From Pontibacter sp. HSC-14F20 (GTDB lineage Bacteria > Bacteroidota > Bacteroidia > Cytophagales > Hymenobacteraceae), in assembly GCF_019599265.1 (NCBI RefSeq), contig NZ_JAHZTC010000011.1, forward strand, positions 62,001-126,000: a DNA stretch of 64,000 nt, given 5' to 3'. Both the position numbers and the translations under genes were made by a program. Below, one piece after another: positions 33,133 to 41,317 of the stretch; within the stretch, counting starts at the first letter, position 1, and every line of letters starts with the position of its first letter. A model generated the notes under the pieces. It had not been told where the DNA came from, ran no database searches, and saw only the letters and a list, made by a program, of their open reading frames with translations.

Positions 33133-34275
33133 ATGCGTGTTTATTTAGATAATGCAGCTACCACTCCTCTTGACAAAGAGGTTTTTGATGCCATGGCCCC
33201 TTTTATGCTGGAGCATTTCGGCAATCCATCTTCCATCCATTCACATGGGCGCGAGGTGAGGTCTGCCATCGAAAAAGCCCGTCGCACGGTAGCTACGTTG
33301 CTAAACACGTCGCCTGCCGAGGTGTTTTTTACCTCCGGTGGCACCGAGGCTGATAATGCCGCTATTGTCTGTACCTGCCGTTCGCTAGGTATAAAGCACG
33401 CTATCACCACCAAACTGGAGCACCACGCTGTGCTGCATACCATGGAGATGCTGGAAAAGCAAGGTGATGTGCAACTGAGCTACCTGCGCCACGACGAGCG
33501 CGGCAACCTGGACCTGGAGCATTTGGAGGAGCTGCTGGCAAACCAGCCACGCACGATCGTTTCGATCATGCATGCTAACAATGAGATCGGCACATTAAAT
33601 GACATTGAGAAGATTGGAGAGATCTGCAGAAAGTATGATGCGATTTTCCATTCTGATACAGTGCAGACCATGGGCCATTACAAACACGATGTACAGCAGA
33701 TCGGTGCTAATTTTCTGGTAGGTTCGGCGCACAAGTTTCATGGTCCAAAGGGTGTTGGGTTCCTGTACTGCGATGCGTCCACCAAAATTCAACCCCTGAT
33801 TCAGGGGGGGGCGCAGGAGCGCAACATGCGTGGCGGTACGGAGAACGTGTATGGTATTATTGGATTGGCCAAAGCGCTGGAGATTGCTTACCGCGATATG
33901 GCTGAGCACCAGAAACACATTCAGGGCCTGAAAGACCGCATGATCTACAAACTGCGCGAGCAGATGGAGGACTTGAGCTTCAATGGCATGTCGGAGTTTG
34001 GAGACAAGAGTCTTTACACAGTGCTTAACGTGAGCCTACCGGCCTCTGACATTAACGAAATGCTGCTTTTCAGTCTGGATATTGCCAAAATTTCGGCTTC
34101 GGGCGGAAGTGCCTGCAGTAGCGGTGCCAATGCCGGCTCGCATGTGCTGCGTGCGTTGGGTGTAGATCCGCTTCGCGGTTCTGTTCGCTTCTCTTTCAGC
34201 AAGTATAACACCGAGGCTGAGATCGATTACGTTGCCGAGACAGTTGCCAAAATGTATAAAAAAGAGCTGGCCTAG
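33133..34275 (+). CDS. cysteine desulfurase (NifS/IscS family)
   Basis: PLP enzyme that takes sulfur from cysteine for Fe-S clusters and thio-modified tRNA; 380 residues. Motifs: YLDNAATTPLDKEV at the N-terminus, FTSGGTEADNAAI, the PLP Lys in VGSAHKFHGPKGVGFLY, and the sulfur-accepting Cys in SASGGSACSSGANAGSHVLRALG. The CSSG loop and full length point to the IscS-like class I group. iscU and other Fe-S genes are not in the window, so I give no symbol. Nearby glmM is not functionally linked. Sulfur from this enzyme could supply tRNA 2-thiouridine, the substrate for MnmH. Confidence 0.92.
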   Translation: MRVYLDNAATTPLDKEVFDAMAPFMLEHFGNPSSIHSHGREVRSAIEKARRTVATLLNTSPAEVFFTSGGTEADNAAIVCTCRSLGIKHAITTKLEHHAVLHTMEMLEKQGDVQLSYLRHDERGNLDLEHLEELLANQPRTIVSIMHANNEIGTLNDIEKIGEICRKYDAIFHSDTVQTMGHYKHDVQQIGANFLVGSAHKFHGPKGVGFLYCDASTKIQPLIQGGAQERNMRGGTENVYGIIGLAKALEIAYRDMAEHQKHIQGLKDRMIYKLREQMEDLSFNGMSEFGDKSLYTVLNVSLPASDINEMLLFSLDIAKISASGGSACSSGANAGSHVLRALGVDPLRGSVRFSFSKYNTEAEIDYVAETVAKMYKKELA

Positions 34276-34302
34276 GTATAGGGAGGTTTCTTTATAAATA
34301 AC

Positions 34303-34334
34303 AAAGGCTTCAGCAGTAATGTTGGAGCCTTTCT
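34303..34334 (+). terminator. terminator after the cysteine desulfurase gene
   Basis: AAAGGCTTC (34303-34311) pairs with GGAGCCTTT (34324-34332), one G-T pair, followed by CTTCG. Weak T-run, so moderate confidence. Confidence 0.6.
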
Positions 34335-34371
34335 TCGTCAATCAAAAACAGAAATTAGTAGGAGTTAAGTG

Positions 34372-34953
34372 ATGAGAAGTATAGGCGTTTTTTGTGGAGC
34401 CAATGCAGGTATAAGCCCGGTCTATAGTGAGGCTGCCGCACAACTAGGTGAGTTGATGGCTGGACAAGGTATAAAACTGGTATATGGTGGTGGCAACGTG
34501 GGTCTGATGGGTGTAATTGCTGATGCCGTGCTAGCCGGAGGAGGTATAGGTATAGGCGTTATACCGCGTAGCCTGGTCGAAAGGGAAGTAGCTCATAAAG
34601 GATTGCAGGACCTGGTGGTAGTGGAGACGATGCACGAACGAAAAGCTATTATGGCGGCTCGCTCCGACGCTTTTATTGCCATGCCCGGCGGCTTTGGTAC
34701 GCTCGATGAAATTTGCGAGATCATCACCTGGAACCAGCTCGGCATCATCAAAAAACCCGTGGCCTTTTATAATATCAACGGTTATTGGGACAAGTTCTTT
34801 GAGATGATCGACTATACAGTTAGTGAAGGCTTCGTGAAGTTTGACCAGCGCGAAAACCTGATTGTGGAAAGCGATCCCGCTGTACTATTAAAAAAATTAA
34901 GAGCCTACTCAGATGCTACTTCCGATTATTGGGTAGATTTCAAGAGGATTTAA
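34372..34953 (+). CDS. LOG family protein (TIGR00730, lysine decarboxylase-like nucleoside phosphoribohydrolase)
   Basis: About 193 residues with the LOG family signature PGGFGTLDEICEIITWNQLGI, plus GVFCGANAG and VYGGGNVGLMGVIADAVL. Members hydrolyse cytokinin riboside 5'-monophosphates or, more generally, purine nucleoside monophosphates to base and ribose-5-phosphate. The start is the ATG at 34372; a GTG one codon upstream is also open. It is unusually rich in the codon pair GGT-ATA (Gly-Ile), with four AGGTATA sites in about 150 bases. It is closed by a 15-bp perfect terminator at 35050-35095. Confidence 0.88.
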   Translation: MRSIGVFCGANAGISPVYSEAAAQLGELMAGQGIKLVYGGGNVGLMGVIADAVLAGGGIGIGVIPRSLVEREVAHKGLQDLVVVETMHERKAIMAARSDAFIAMPGGFGTLDEICEIITWNQLGIIKKPVAFYNINGYWDKFFEMIDYTVSEGFVKFDQRENLIVESDPAVLLKKLRAYSDATSDYWVDFKRI

Positions 34954-35049
34954 TTGCCGATCTTTTGATTTAAGAATTTGACCATGAGTTTATGGCTTTC
35001 TAACTCTTTTTTAGATGTCTTGCCAAGGTCAGATTTTAAGGTATAGCCG

Positions 35050-35095
35050 AAACGGAAAGAGCCAATGCGTAATCGCCTTGGCTCTTTCCGTTTTA
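35050..35095 (+). terminator. terminator after the LOG-family gene
   Basis: A perfect 15-bp stem (AAACGGAAAGAGCCA at 35050-35064 with 35079-35093), a 14-base loop, then TTAT. It is about 100 bases downstream of the stop. Confidence 0.8.
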
Positions 35096-35168
35096 TGGTT
35101 GGTATGTATTCTATACCTGATCGGGATTCATTTTCAAATTTTCACATCTCCCAATACTCAACTCTTTC

Positions 35169-36197
35169 TTAATTCTCCAGCACCATATTCTTCACGGCCT
35201 CTACCCACATCGGGTTAGAGTTCAGGCTTTCTACAAGTTGCCATTTCTCACCGCCGGCGTGCTCAAACATCTCCTTGAACTCCTCGCCAACTTCAATAGT
35301 AGTCTCCAGGCAGTCCGCAACAAAAGCCGGGCTATACGCCAGCACTTTTTTGATGCCTTTGCCAGGCAGTGTTTTCAGCACCTCGTCGGTGTAAGGCTGC
35401 AGCCAAGGGTCTTTTAAAAGCCTGGACTGGAATGTGACCGTGTACTGGTCCTCACGCAGGCCCAGCTTTTGTGCCAGCATTCTGGAAGTTACAAAGCAGG
35501 AGGCACGGTAGCAGTACTTATTGCGTTTGTTGTAACTGTTGCAGCAGGCGCCCAACTGGCAGTAGCCTTTGTCGCTGCCTTTGAGCACTTGGCGTTCCGG
35601 CAGACCATGGTAACTGAAAATGACATGGTCATAATCGTCCTGCGCCATGTGTTGCTTGCCCAACTCCGCAAAAGCATTGATAAAGCCCGGATCGTCGCAG
35701 AAGGAGGAGATGAAGTTGATGCTAGGTATAACCCACCATTCTCTTACAATCTCCATCACTTTGTCTTGCACAGAACCTGTTGAGGCTGCCGCATACTGCG
35801 GGAACAGTGGAAGCACGATGATCCGCTCCACGCTCTTTTCACGAAGCTCTTCCAGGGCACTGGCAATGCTCGGGCTCTGGTAACGCATGCCAAAAGCCAC
35901 GTGGTAGCCGGAGCCCAGCGCTTCCTGCAGTTTTTTCTGGAGGTCCAGTCCGTGGTAAAGGAGCGGAGAGCCGCGCTCTGTCCAGAGTTGCTTGTATACC
36001 TTGGCAGATTTTGGTGCTCTAAAAGGAGCAATCACGCCATTCACAAGGGCGTAGCGCCCCACGGGGTTCATATCGATTACGCGGGGGTCCAGCAGGAACT
36101 CGCGCAGGTATTTTCTTACGTCAGGAGTACTGGGTGTATCTGGCGTGCCCAGGTTCACCAGCAAAACGCCAATCTTGCCTGTTTTTTTCTTGCTCAT
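35169..36197 (-). CDS. hemH: ferrochelatase with internal Cys-rich insert
   Basis: Inserts iron into protoporphyrin IX (or coproporphyrin) to make heme; 342 residues. VLLVNLGTPDTP is the N-terminal signature and the catalytic His197 lies in FSYHGLPERQ. Directly after this comes a cysteine cluster, Cys213, 218, 219, 229 and 234 in about 22 residues, which is absent from many ferrochelatases and fits an internal [2Fe-2S] ligand motif known in some bacterial classes. No other heme genes are in the window. A -7 box TATCTTTG lies just upstream (36231-36224, minus strand). Confidence 0.93.
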   Translation of the reverse strand: MSKKKTGKIGVLLVNLGTPDTPSTPDVRKYLREFLLDPRVIDMNPVGRYALVNGVIAPFRAPKSAKVYKQLWTERGSPLLYHGLDLQKKLQEALGSGYHVAFGMRYQSPSIASALEELREKSVERIIVLPLFPQYAAASTGSVQDKVMEIVREWWVIPSINFISSFCDDPGFINAFAELGKQHMAQDDYDHVIFSYHGLPERQVLKGSDKGYCQLGACCNSYNKRNKYCYRASCFVTSRMLAQKLGLREDQYTVTFQSRLLKDPWLQPYTDEVLKTLPGKGIKKVLAYSPAFVADCLETTIEVGEEFKEMFEHAGGEKWQLVESLNSNPMWVEAVKNMVLEN

Positions 36198-36223
36198 CTA
36201 TAACTAATAGTGCTGTTGCTTTA

Positions 36224-36231
36224 CAAAGATA
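36224..36231 (-). promoter_or_regulatory. -7 box TATCTTTG of hemH
   Basis: Exact TAnnTTTG match on the minus strand, ending 26 bases upstream of the ATG. No clear -33. Expected leader about 20 bases. Confidence 0.4.
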
Positions 36232-36394
36232 CGAAGTATAACGAGTTAGTTATGATTGATAGTTTCTATACCCTGATAGAGAACTGCGAGGAGTAAAGCA
36301 GCAAGTGGTCAGAAATGTTTGCATCGTTGGTTACTAAATCACTCATTTAAAATTCAAATCCACACATTTTCACCGGGTTTCGTAAAAAAAGGAG

Positions 36395-36402
36395 TAATTT
36401 TG
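36395..36402 (+). promoter_or_regulatory. -7 box TAATTTTG of era
   Basis: Matches TAnnTTTG 19 bases before the ATG at 36422; the leader would be about 13 bases. No TTTG at -33. Confidence 0.38.
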
Positions 36403-36421
36403 CAACCTTAAATTTTCAACA

Positions 36422-37309
36422 ATGTCCGAAAATCCGCACAAAGCCGGTTTTGTAAGTATAGTAGGGAAGCCCAATGTAGGTAAATCTACGCTTATGAACG
36501 CCCTGGTGGGGGAAAAGCTGTCCATTATCACGTCCAAAGCCCAGACCACGCGTCATCGCATTATGGGTATCCTGAATGGCGATGATTTCCAGATCGTGTA
36601 TTCTGATACGCCTGGTATCATTAAGCCGCAGTATGCTTTGCACGAGTCGATGATGAGTTTTGTTCGCACTTCTTTGGAGGATGCAGACATTATTTTGTTT
36701 GTGACGGACATTTATGAAAAGCATGACGAGGACGATGTGATCAAGCGCCTGCAGCACGCCGAGGTGCCGATTCTGCTGCTCATCAACAAGATCGATCAGG
36801 CCACAGAAGAAGAAGTGAACGAGAAGGTGGCTTACTGGCAGGAGAAGATGAACCCGACCGAGATTCACCCGATTTCGGCCTTGCATAATTTCGGAGTAGA
36901 GCAATTGTTCAACCGTTTGATGGCATTATTGCCAGAGCATCCGGCTTTTTATCCCAAAGATGAACTGACTGACAAGCCCGAGCGTTTCTTTGTGTCCGAG
37001 ATCATCCGCGAGAAGATTTTCCTCAATTATAAAAAGGAAATTCCCTACAGCTGCGAAGTAGTGGTAGAGGAGTTCAAAGAGGAAGAAGACATCATCCGTA
37101 TCCGGGCCGAGATCAGTGTGGAGCGCAAGAGCCAGAAAGGTATAGTGATTGGCCACAAAGGCGAGGCGCTGAAAAAAGTGGGAACGCAGGCCCGCGTGGA
37201 TATGGAGCAGTTTTTTCAGAAAAAGATATTTCTTGATTTATACGTGCGCGTGAACGAGAACTGGCGAACCGACCAGAAGCTGCTGCGCCGATTCGGCTAC
37301 AGCGAGTAG
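36422..37309 (+). CDS. era: GTPase Era
   Basis: 295 residues. GTPase domain: G1 loop VGKPNVGKSTLMNAL, switch region QTTRHRIMGI, G3 SDTPGI, G4 NKID. A C-terminal KH RNA-binding domain has the GxxG loop in VIGHKGEALKKVG. Era binds the 3' end of 16S rRNA during 30S maturation. The stop is 63 bases before der, and both GTPases are probably expressed together. The length is normal. Confidence 0.96.
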   Translation: MSENPHKAGFVSIVGKPNVGKSTLMNALVGEKLSIITSKAQTTRHRIMGILNGDDFQIVYSDTPGIIKPQYALHESMMSFVRTSLEDADIILFVTDIYEKHDEDDVIKRLQHAEVPILLLINKIDQATEEEVNEKVAYWQEKMNPTEIHPISALHNFGVEQLFNRLMALLPEHPAFYPKDELTDKPERFFVSEIIREKIFLNYKKEIPYSCEVVVEEFKEEEDIIRIRAEISVERKSQKGIVIGHKGEALKKVGTQARVDMEQFFQKKIFLDLYVRVNENWRTDQKLLRRFGYSE

Positions 37310-37372
37310 CGCACTATTAAAGCTTCGGGGCAAGGTGCTCCGGGGGCACTTTAACTACTTTATTTTTATTAG

Positions 37373-38686
37373 ATGTCAACCAACATCATTGCAATTGTAG
37401 GTCGCCCGAACGTGGGCAAGTCTACGCTATTTAACCGCCTTGTAGGGCGCCGCCAAGCCATTATGGATAACGAGAGCGGTGTAACCCGCGACCGCAGCTA
37501 CGGGCACGGCGACTGGACCGGCAAGTACTTCACCGTTATCGACACCGGTGGCTACGTGCACGGATCCGACGATATTTTTGAAGGAGAGATCAACAAGCAG
37601 GTAGAACTGGCTATTAAAGAAGCTGATGTAATTCTGTTTATGGTAGACGTGGAGGCAGGCGTAACCAGCCTGGACGAAGAGTTTGCCAACGTACTGCGCC
37701 GCACTGATAAGCCAATCTATGTAGTAGCCAACAAGGCTGATACCAATGCACGTGCGCATCAAATGGGAGAGTTCTATGCCTTAGGTTTAGGTATAGATAT
37801 TTTCCCGATCTCATCGCAAAGCGGCTCCGGCACCGGCGACCTGCTGGACGAAGTAGTAAAGCATTTTAAAACGGAAGGTACAGAAGACCCGGATGTAGGT
37901 GTACCTAGACTGGCCGTGCTAGGCCGCCCGAACGTGGGTAAATCATCTTTTGTAAACCTGCTGCTGGGTGTGGAGCGTAACATCGTGACCGACATTGCCG
38001 GCACTACCCGCGATGCTATTGACTCGCGCTACAACGCCTTTGGGAAAGAGTTTATCATTGTAGATACAGCTGGTCTGCGTCGCAAGAGCAAAGTGAGCGA
38101 AGACATTGAGTTCTACTCCGTGATGCGTTCCGTGCGCGCCCTAGAGGATGCCGATGTGTGTATCGTGATGCTGGATGCAACCCGTGGCGTGGAGTCGCAG
38201 GACGTTAACATCATTACCCTGGCCGAGAAAAACCGCAAGGGCATCGTCATTCTGGTGAACAAGTGGGACCTGGTAGAAAAGGACACTCATAGCACCAAGC
38301 ATTTTGAGGAAGCAATACTGAAGGCGATCGCACCGATCAAGTATGTGCCGATTATTTTCACGTCGGTGTCAACGAAGCAGCGTGTGCACAAGGCCATTGA
38401 AACTGCGATGGAGGTATACGAGCAGAAGACACGCAAAATTGCTACTTCCAAGCTCAACGATAAAATACTGCCGGAGATCGAGCGTTACCCGCCACCATCC
38501 ATGAAAGGCAAGTTTATCAAGATTAAGTATGTAACGCAGCTGCCGACGCACAACCCGACGTTTGCGTTTTTCTGCAACCTGCCGCAGTACATCAAGGAGC
38601 CGTATACCCGCTACCTCGAGAACACGATCCGCAAGCATTTTGGCTTCGAAGGAGTACCGATCAAAGTGTTGTTTAAGAAAAAATAA
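37373..38686 (+). CDS. der: ribosome-associated GTPase Der (EngA)
   Basis: 437 residues with two tandem GTPase domains, each with its own P-loop: AIVGRPNVGKSTLFNRL near the N-terminus and AVLGRPNVGKSSFVNLL near residue 180. The G3 and G4 motifs are IDTGGY/NKAD and VDTAGLRRKSK/NKWD. A C-terminal KH-like domain follows. Der acts in 50S ribosome assembly. It lies 63 bases downstream of era on the same strand. No gap or broken motif is visible. Confidence 0.96.
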   Translation: MSTNIIAIVGRPNVGKSTLFNRLVGRRQAIMDNESGVTRDRSYGHGDWTGKYFTVIDTGGYVHGSDDIFEGEINKQVELAIKEADVILFMVDVEAGVTSLDEEFANVLRRTDKPIYVVANKADTNARAHQMGEFYALGLGIDIFPISSQSGSGTGDLLDEVVKHFKTEGTEDPDVGVPRLAVLGRPNVGKSSFVNLLLGVERNIVTDIAGTTRDAIDSRYNAFGKEFIIVDTAGLRRKSKVSEDIEFYSVMRSVRALEDADVCIVMLDATRGVESQDVNIITLAEKNRKGIVILVNKWDLVEKDTHSTKHFEEAILKAIAPIKYVPIIFTSVSTKQRVHKAIETAMEVYEQKTRKIATSKLNDKILPEIERYPPPSMKGKFIKIKYVTQLPTHNPTFAFFCNLPQYIKEPYTRYLENTIRKHFGFEGVPIKVLFKKK

Positions 38687-38719
38687 GAGCTTCTGTATCA
38701 ATATATTCAGATATACTGT

Positions 38720-38727
38720 TATATTTG
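38720..38727 (+). promoter_or_regulatory. -7 box TATATTTG of the first small lipoprotein gene
   Basis: Exact TAnnTTTG match 31 bases upstream of the ATG at 38759. No matching -33. It gives the tiny gene its own promoter separate from der. Confidence 0.4.
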
Positions 38728-38758
38728 AAGCTTCATCTTTAACCAATCACAAAACATT

Positions 38759-38944
38759 ATGAAAAAAGTATTCGGTTTACTATTCGTTGCAGGTCTTTTC
38801 ACTTTTGCATCATGCAATAACGCAGAAGAAACTGCAACTGATGTTGAGACTACTGAAACAGAAACTGTAGAGACAGTTGACGTTGAGACTGACATGGAGA
38901 TGGACACCACTTCTGTAATGGAAGACACAACTACTGTTCAGTAA
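38759..38944 (+). CDS. small acidic lipoprotein
   Basis: 61 residues. Lipoprotein signal MKKVFGLLFVAGLFTFASC with the lipidated Cys at 19; the mature 43 residues are almost entirely Thr, Glu, Asp and Val (for example TDVETTETETVETVDVE). No family was recognised. It has its own promoter candidate and a TTCG-loop terminator immediately downstream, so it is a monocistronic unit that is probably well expressed. A second protein of similar design lies 143 bases downstream. The acidic Thr-rich mature part could be an unfolded surface tail. Confidence 0.65.
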   Translation: MKKVFGLLFVAGLFTFASCNNAEETATDVETTETETVETVDVETDMEMDTTSVMEDTTTVQ

Positions 38945-38986
38945 TCACTGGTACCAGTACTACCTGTCGGCAACGTCAGGCAAAAG

Positions 38987-39017
38987 AAAAAAAGCACTCT
39001 TCGGAGTGCTTTTTTTA
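38987..39017 (+). terminator. terminator with TTCG loop
   Basis: GCACTC / GAGTGC stem flanked by A7 and T8, with a TTCG tetraloop. Very strong intrinsic terminator of the first small lipoprotein gene; the run of As makes it symmetric. Confidence 0.93.
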
Positions 39018-39087
39018 TATATAACAAAACCTATGCTTATCGGGCTCGTACTGCAAGTAGCTTATTTCTCACCTTAACCAATCTATA

Positions 39088-39267
39088 ATGAAAAAGCCAA
39101 TTTTAATGATTCTCGCAGCCGGTCTGTTCACTTTCACTTTTGCATCATGCGATACGCGTGAGGAAAACACGCAGGAGAGAGTGGAGGACACAGCAGAAGA
39201 CGTAGGTAACGACGTGGAAGATGCCGCTGATGAAGTAGAAGATGAAGCAAAAGATGTAGTGCAATAA
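39088..39267 (+). CDS. second small acidic lipoprotein
   Basis: 59 residues. Signal MKKPILMILAAGLFTFTFASC, with the lipidated Cys at 21, shares the AGLFTF...ASC pattern with the gene at 38759. The mature 38 residues are strongly acidic (Asp, Glu and Ala; DTREENTQERVEDTAEDV) with a helix-like repeat spacing. No family was recognised. It is flanked by two strong terminators (38987-39017 and 39282-39323), which supports it as a real, separately expressed gene. It resembles entericidin-like small lipoproteins only in size. Confidence 0.6.
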   Translation: MKKPILMILAAGLFTFTFASCDTREENTQERVEDTAEDVGNDVEDAADEVEDEAKDVVQ

Positions 39268-39281
39268 GCACCTGGCAACAT

Positions 39282-39323
39282 AAAAAAACCGGCAGATCCT
39301 GAAAAGGGTCTGCCGGTTTTTTT
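39282..39323. terminator. bidirectional terminator between the second small lipoprotein and a convergent gene
   Basis: AAAAAACCGGCAGA pairs with TCTGCCGGTTTTTT, loop of 12 bases, with A- and T-runs on both sides. It serves the plus-strand small lipoprotein gene and the minus-strand 189-residue gene. Confidence 0.9.
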
Positions 39324-39353
39324 ATACCTGATTACAAAAATATAGCCATCCTT

Positions 39354-39923
39354 TTACGCGCCAAGCCGCTTCTGGATCATGCTGTTTACCAACGCAAAGA
39401 GCCGCTTAGGTGTATAAGTCCGCCAGGGCAGTTCATCCAGGGTGCCTCCTGAGTTTATATAGGAATCGATGTTATAGCTGCGCATTTCACTGAGCACAAA
39501 ATCACGGAAGCTGATGGCCGCGATCCAGCCTTCTTCCACATCCTCAAACCACTCTTCGTAATAGTCGTCTTCAGAACCATGGAAGTTAAACACATTCTCG
39601 CCTATCAGGATAAAATGTTTGATACCCTCCTGCACCAACGGATCGATGATATTGCGTTTTAGTTTCATGATGTCATTGTGAAGCGCATCGTTCCACTCGC
39701 CAATAAACTCAATCACGGCGAAGCCAAGTTCGTAGTCGGCATAGAGTATTTTCAGGTATAGCGTCTCAGAATCAATTTCGTCCCACTGCGGGTGTATGTA
39801 ATAGCCATAGATGGTATTAGTGTATTGCGTGAGGCTGTTCTCGGCGCCATACAGCGGAGAGCGCGGGTCTTCGGTAGCTGAGTATAGCTCCAACCAATTA
39901 TAAAAGGGTTCAATTGTGTGCAT
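39354..39923 (-). CDS. hypothetical protein (189 residues)
   Basis: No family recognised. A soluble, acidic protein with many aromatic residues, no signal peptide and no TM segment. The middle has a strand-helix pattern (KILYADYELGFAVIEFIGEWNDALHND, then GIKHFILIGENVFNFHGSEDDYYEEWFEDVEEGW). IIDPLVQEGIKHFILIG looks like an alpha/beta edge. The protein is long enough and compositionally normal enough to be real. The single gene is bounded by the bidirectional terminator at its end. Most likely a conserved lineage-specific protein. Confidence 0.6.
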   Translation of the reverse strand: MHTIEPFYNWLELYSATEDPRSPLYGAENSLTQYTNTIYGYYIHPQWDEIDSETLYLKILYADYELGFAVIEFIGEWNDALHNDIMKLKRNIIDPLVQEGIKHFILIGENVFNFHGSEDDYYEEWFEDVEEGWIAAISFRDFVLSEMRSYNIDSYINSGGTLDELPWRTYTPKRLFALVNSMIQKRLGA

Positions 39924-40146
39924 AGGTCAATTTGTTCTGCCATCTTCTTTAGCGTCTGGCCTTCGTCTGTCTACTTAAAGAATCTCGACAAAGTTGGCTA
40001 TATTTAAGGAAGAAATTGCCCGATTAGTCAACTCCTGTGTGCTGATGCAGGTATAAGCAGGTACAAAATAACCGCTTGATATGCTAAGGCTGTCCTGCGT
40101 ACGTTATAACATGGCACGTTCCAACTGAAAACACCACCCATTTCTT

Positions 40147-41229
40147 ATGCAGTTCACATTCACCACCAATTTTCTTAAACCGGCAGTGACCATACTCTTC
40201 TTACTGGCATTGCTGAGTTTTAGTACGCAGGCATTAGCCAAACTAGATTATACCAAGGAGTATCATCCACGCATCAATAAAGCTGAGAGGCTGGTGATGG
40301 CAAAAGATTATGCAGAAGCTCTGGAAACTTACCAGCAGGCTTTTGCAGCGGTGCCCCACGGTTTTGCCCGCGACTACTACAATGCCGCCGTGTGTGCCGC
40401 ACTTACAGGTCACGAAAAACAAGGTATAGATTATCTGGAGAAGCTCGTAGGAAAAGGTGTTTCCCTGGAGTATCTGGAACAGCAAGAGACACTTGACACC
40501 CTGAGAGCACACAAAGCCTGGAAGAAGTTTGCGAAAAAATACCCGAAGCGCCGCAAAGCTTTCCGTGAGAACACAAACATAGACCTGCGTGCCGACCTGG
40601 ATGAACTCTGGGCACGGGATCAGTTTTTCCGCCAGGCGAAGGGAGGCCTGCGCGTGCATGCCGATACGATCAGAAAGATAGAAGCAGACAACGTGAAAAG
40701 ACTTTTGGCCTGGATCAGTAAGCACGGCTACCCGGGAGAGGAACTGATAGGCCTGCCAGACACGCTGGAGGTATTGCCACGCTTTAGCATCGTGATTCAG
40801 CGACAGACCACCGCCCGCAACGGCTTTGATTTTAAAAAGGTGCTCACCCAGGCCGTGCAGGAAGGTAAACTCGACCCGCAGGCTGCTGCCTACCTGATGG
40901 ACCAGCAGCAGGGGAAAAACCTGTATCGGTCCAAAGTGCTGGCCCGCGTTATCTGTAATAAACCGGAAGACTGTAAAGACGATGAAGAATTCGGGGACCT
41001 GTCCAGCCGCTATTTGGTGCAGCGGATGAGCGAGGAGGAAGAGACAAAGGCGAACGAACTCCGGCAGGAACTTGGTCTGGAACCTGTGGCAGACTACCGT
41101 GAGAAAATGCGGTATGCCATAAAAGACGATCGCTTTAAATTAGGTTACGATTGGGCGGTGATCAATTATAAAGTGCCGAGCAAAGAGGCCGCAAAAGTAC
41201 TTGTGGAGAGTATGGCCATATTGGATTAG
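40147..41229 (+). CDS. secreted protein with TPR-like N-terminus and DUF6624-like C-terminus
   Basis: 360 residues. Signal peptide near residues 1-31 (LSFSTQALAK). Residues about 35-130 look like two or three TPR-type helical hairpins (AERLVMAKDYAEALETYQQAF, ARDYYNAAVCAALTGHEKQGIDYLEKL). The rest resembles DUF6624: DLRADLDELWARDQFFR, a turn GYPGEELIGLPDTLE, and a C-terminal segment with REKMRYAIKDDRFKLGYDW. Such proteins are common in Bacteroidota with unknown function. The AGGTATA motif occurs just upstream (40049-40055). A 21-bp perfect hairpin follows at 41249. Confidence 0.6.
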   Translation: MQFTFTTNFLKPAVTILFLLALLSFSTQALAKLDYTKEYHPRINKAERLVMAKDYAEALETYQQAFAAVPHGFARDYYNAAVCAALTGHEKQGIDYLEKLVGKGVSLEYLEQQETLDTLRAHKAWKKFAKKYPKRRKAFRENTNIDLRADLDELWARDQFFRQAKGGLRVHADTIRKIEADNVKRLLAWISKHGYPGEELIGLPDTLEVLPRFSIVIQRQTTARNGFDFKKVLTQAVQEGKLDPQAAAYLMDQQQGKNLYRSKVLARVICNKPEDCKDDEEFGDLSSRYLVQRMSEEEETKANELRQELGLEPVADYREKMRYAIKDDRFKLGYDWAVINYKVPSKEAAKVLVESMAILD

Positions 41230-41248
41230 AAGTTTACAGGTATACAAT

Positions 41249-41300
41249 AAAACAGATCGGCCTGCCAGTTTTAAAAATTACTGGCAGGCCGATCTGTTTT
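41249..41300. terminator. bidirectional terminator with a 21-bp perfect stem
   Basis: 41249-41269 pairs perfectly with 41280-41300 (core AACAGATCGGCC), with a 10-base loop and A4/T4 ends. It lies between the plus-strand DUF6624-like gene and the convergent murQ. Confidence 0.85.
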
Positions 41301-41317
41301 GTCAGGTATAGGTTTTC

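Noticed and set aside
35015..35218. 67-residue open frame after the LOG gene
   Set aside because: It runs through a perfect 15-bp terminator and ends inside hemH; no sequence features of a gene.
37320..37355. GTGC...GGCAC pairing between era and der
   Set aside because: Short stem, no clear T-run directly after; probably not a terminator.
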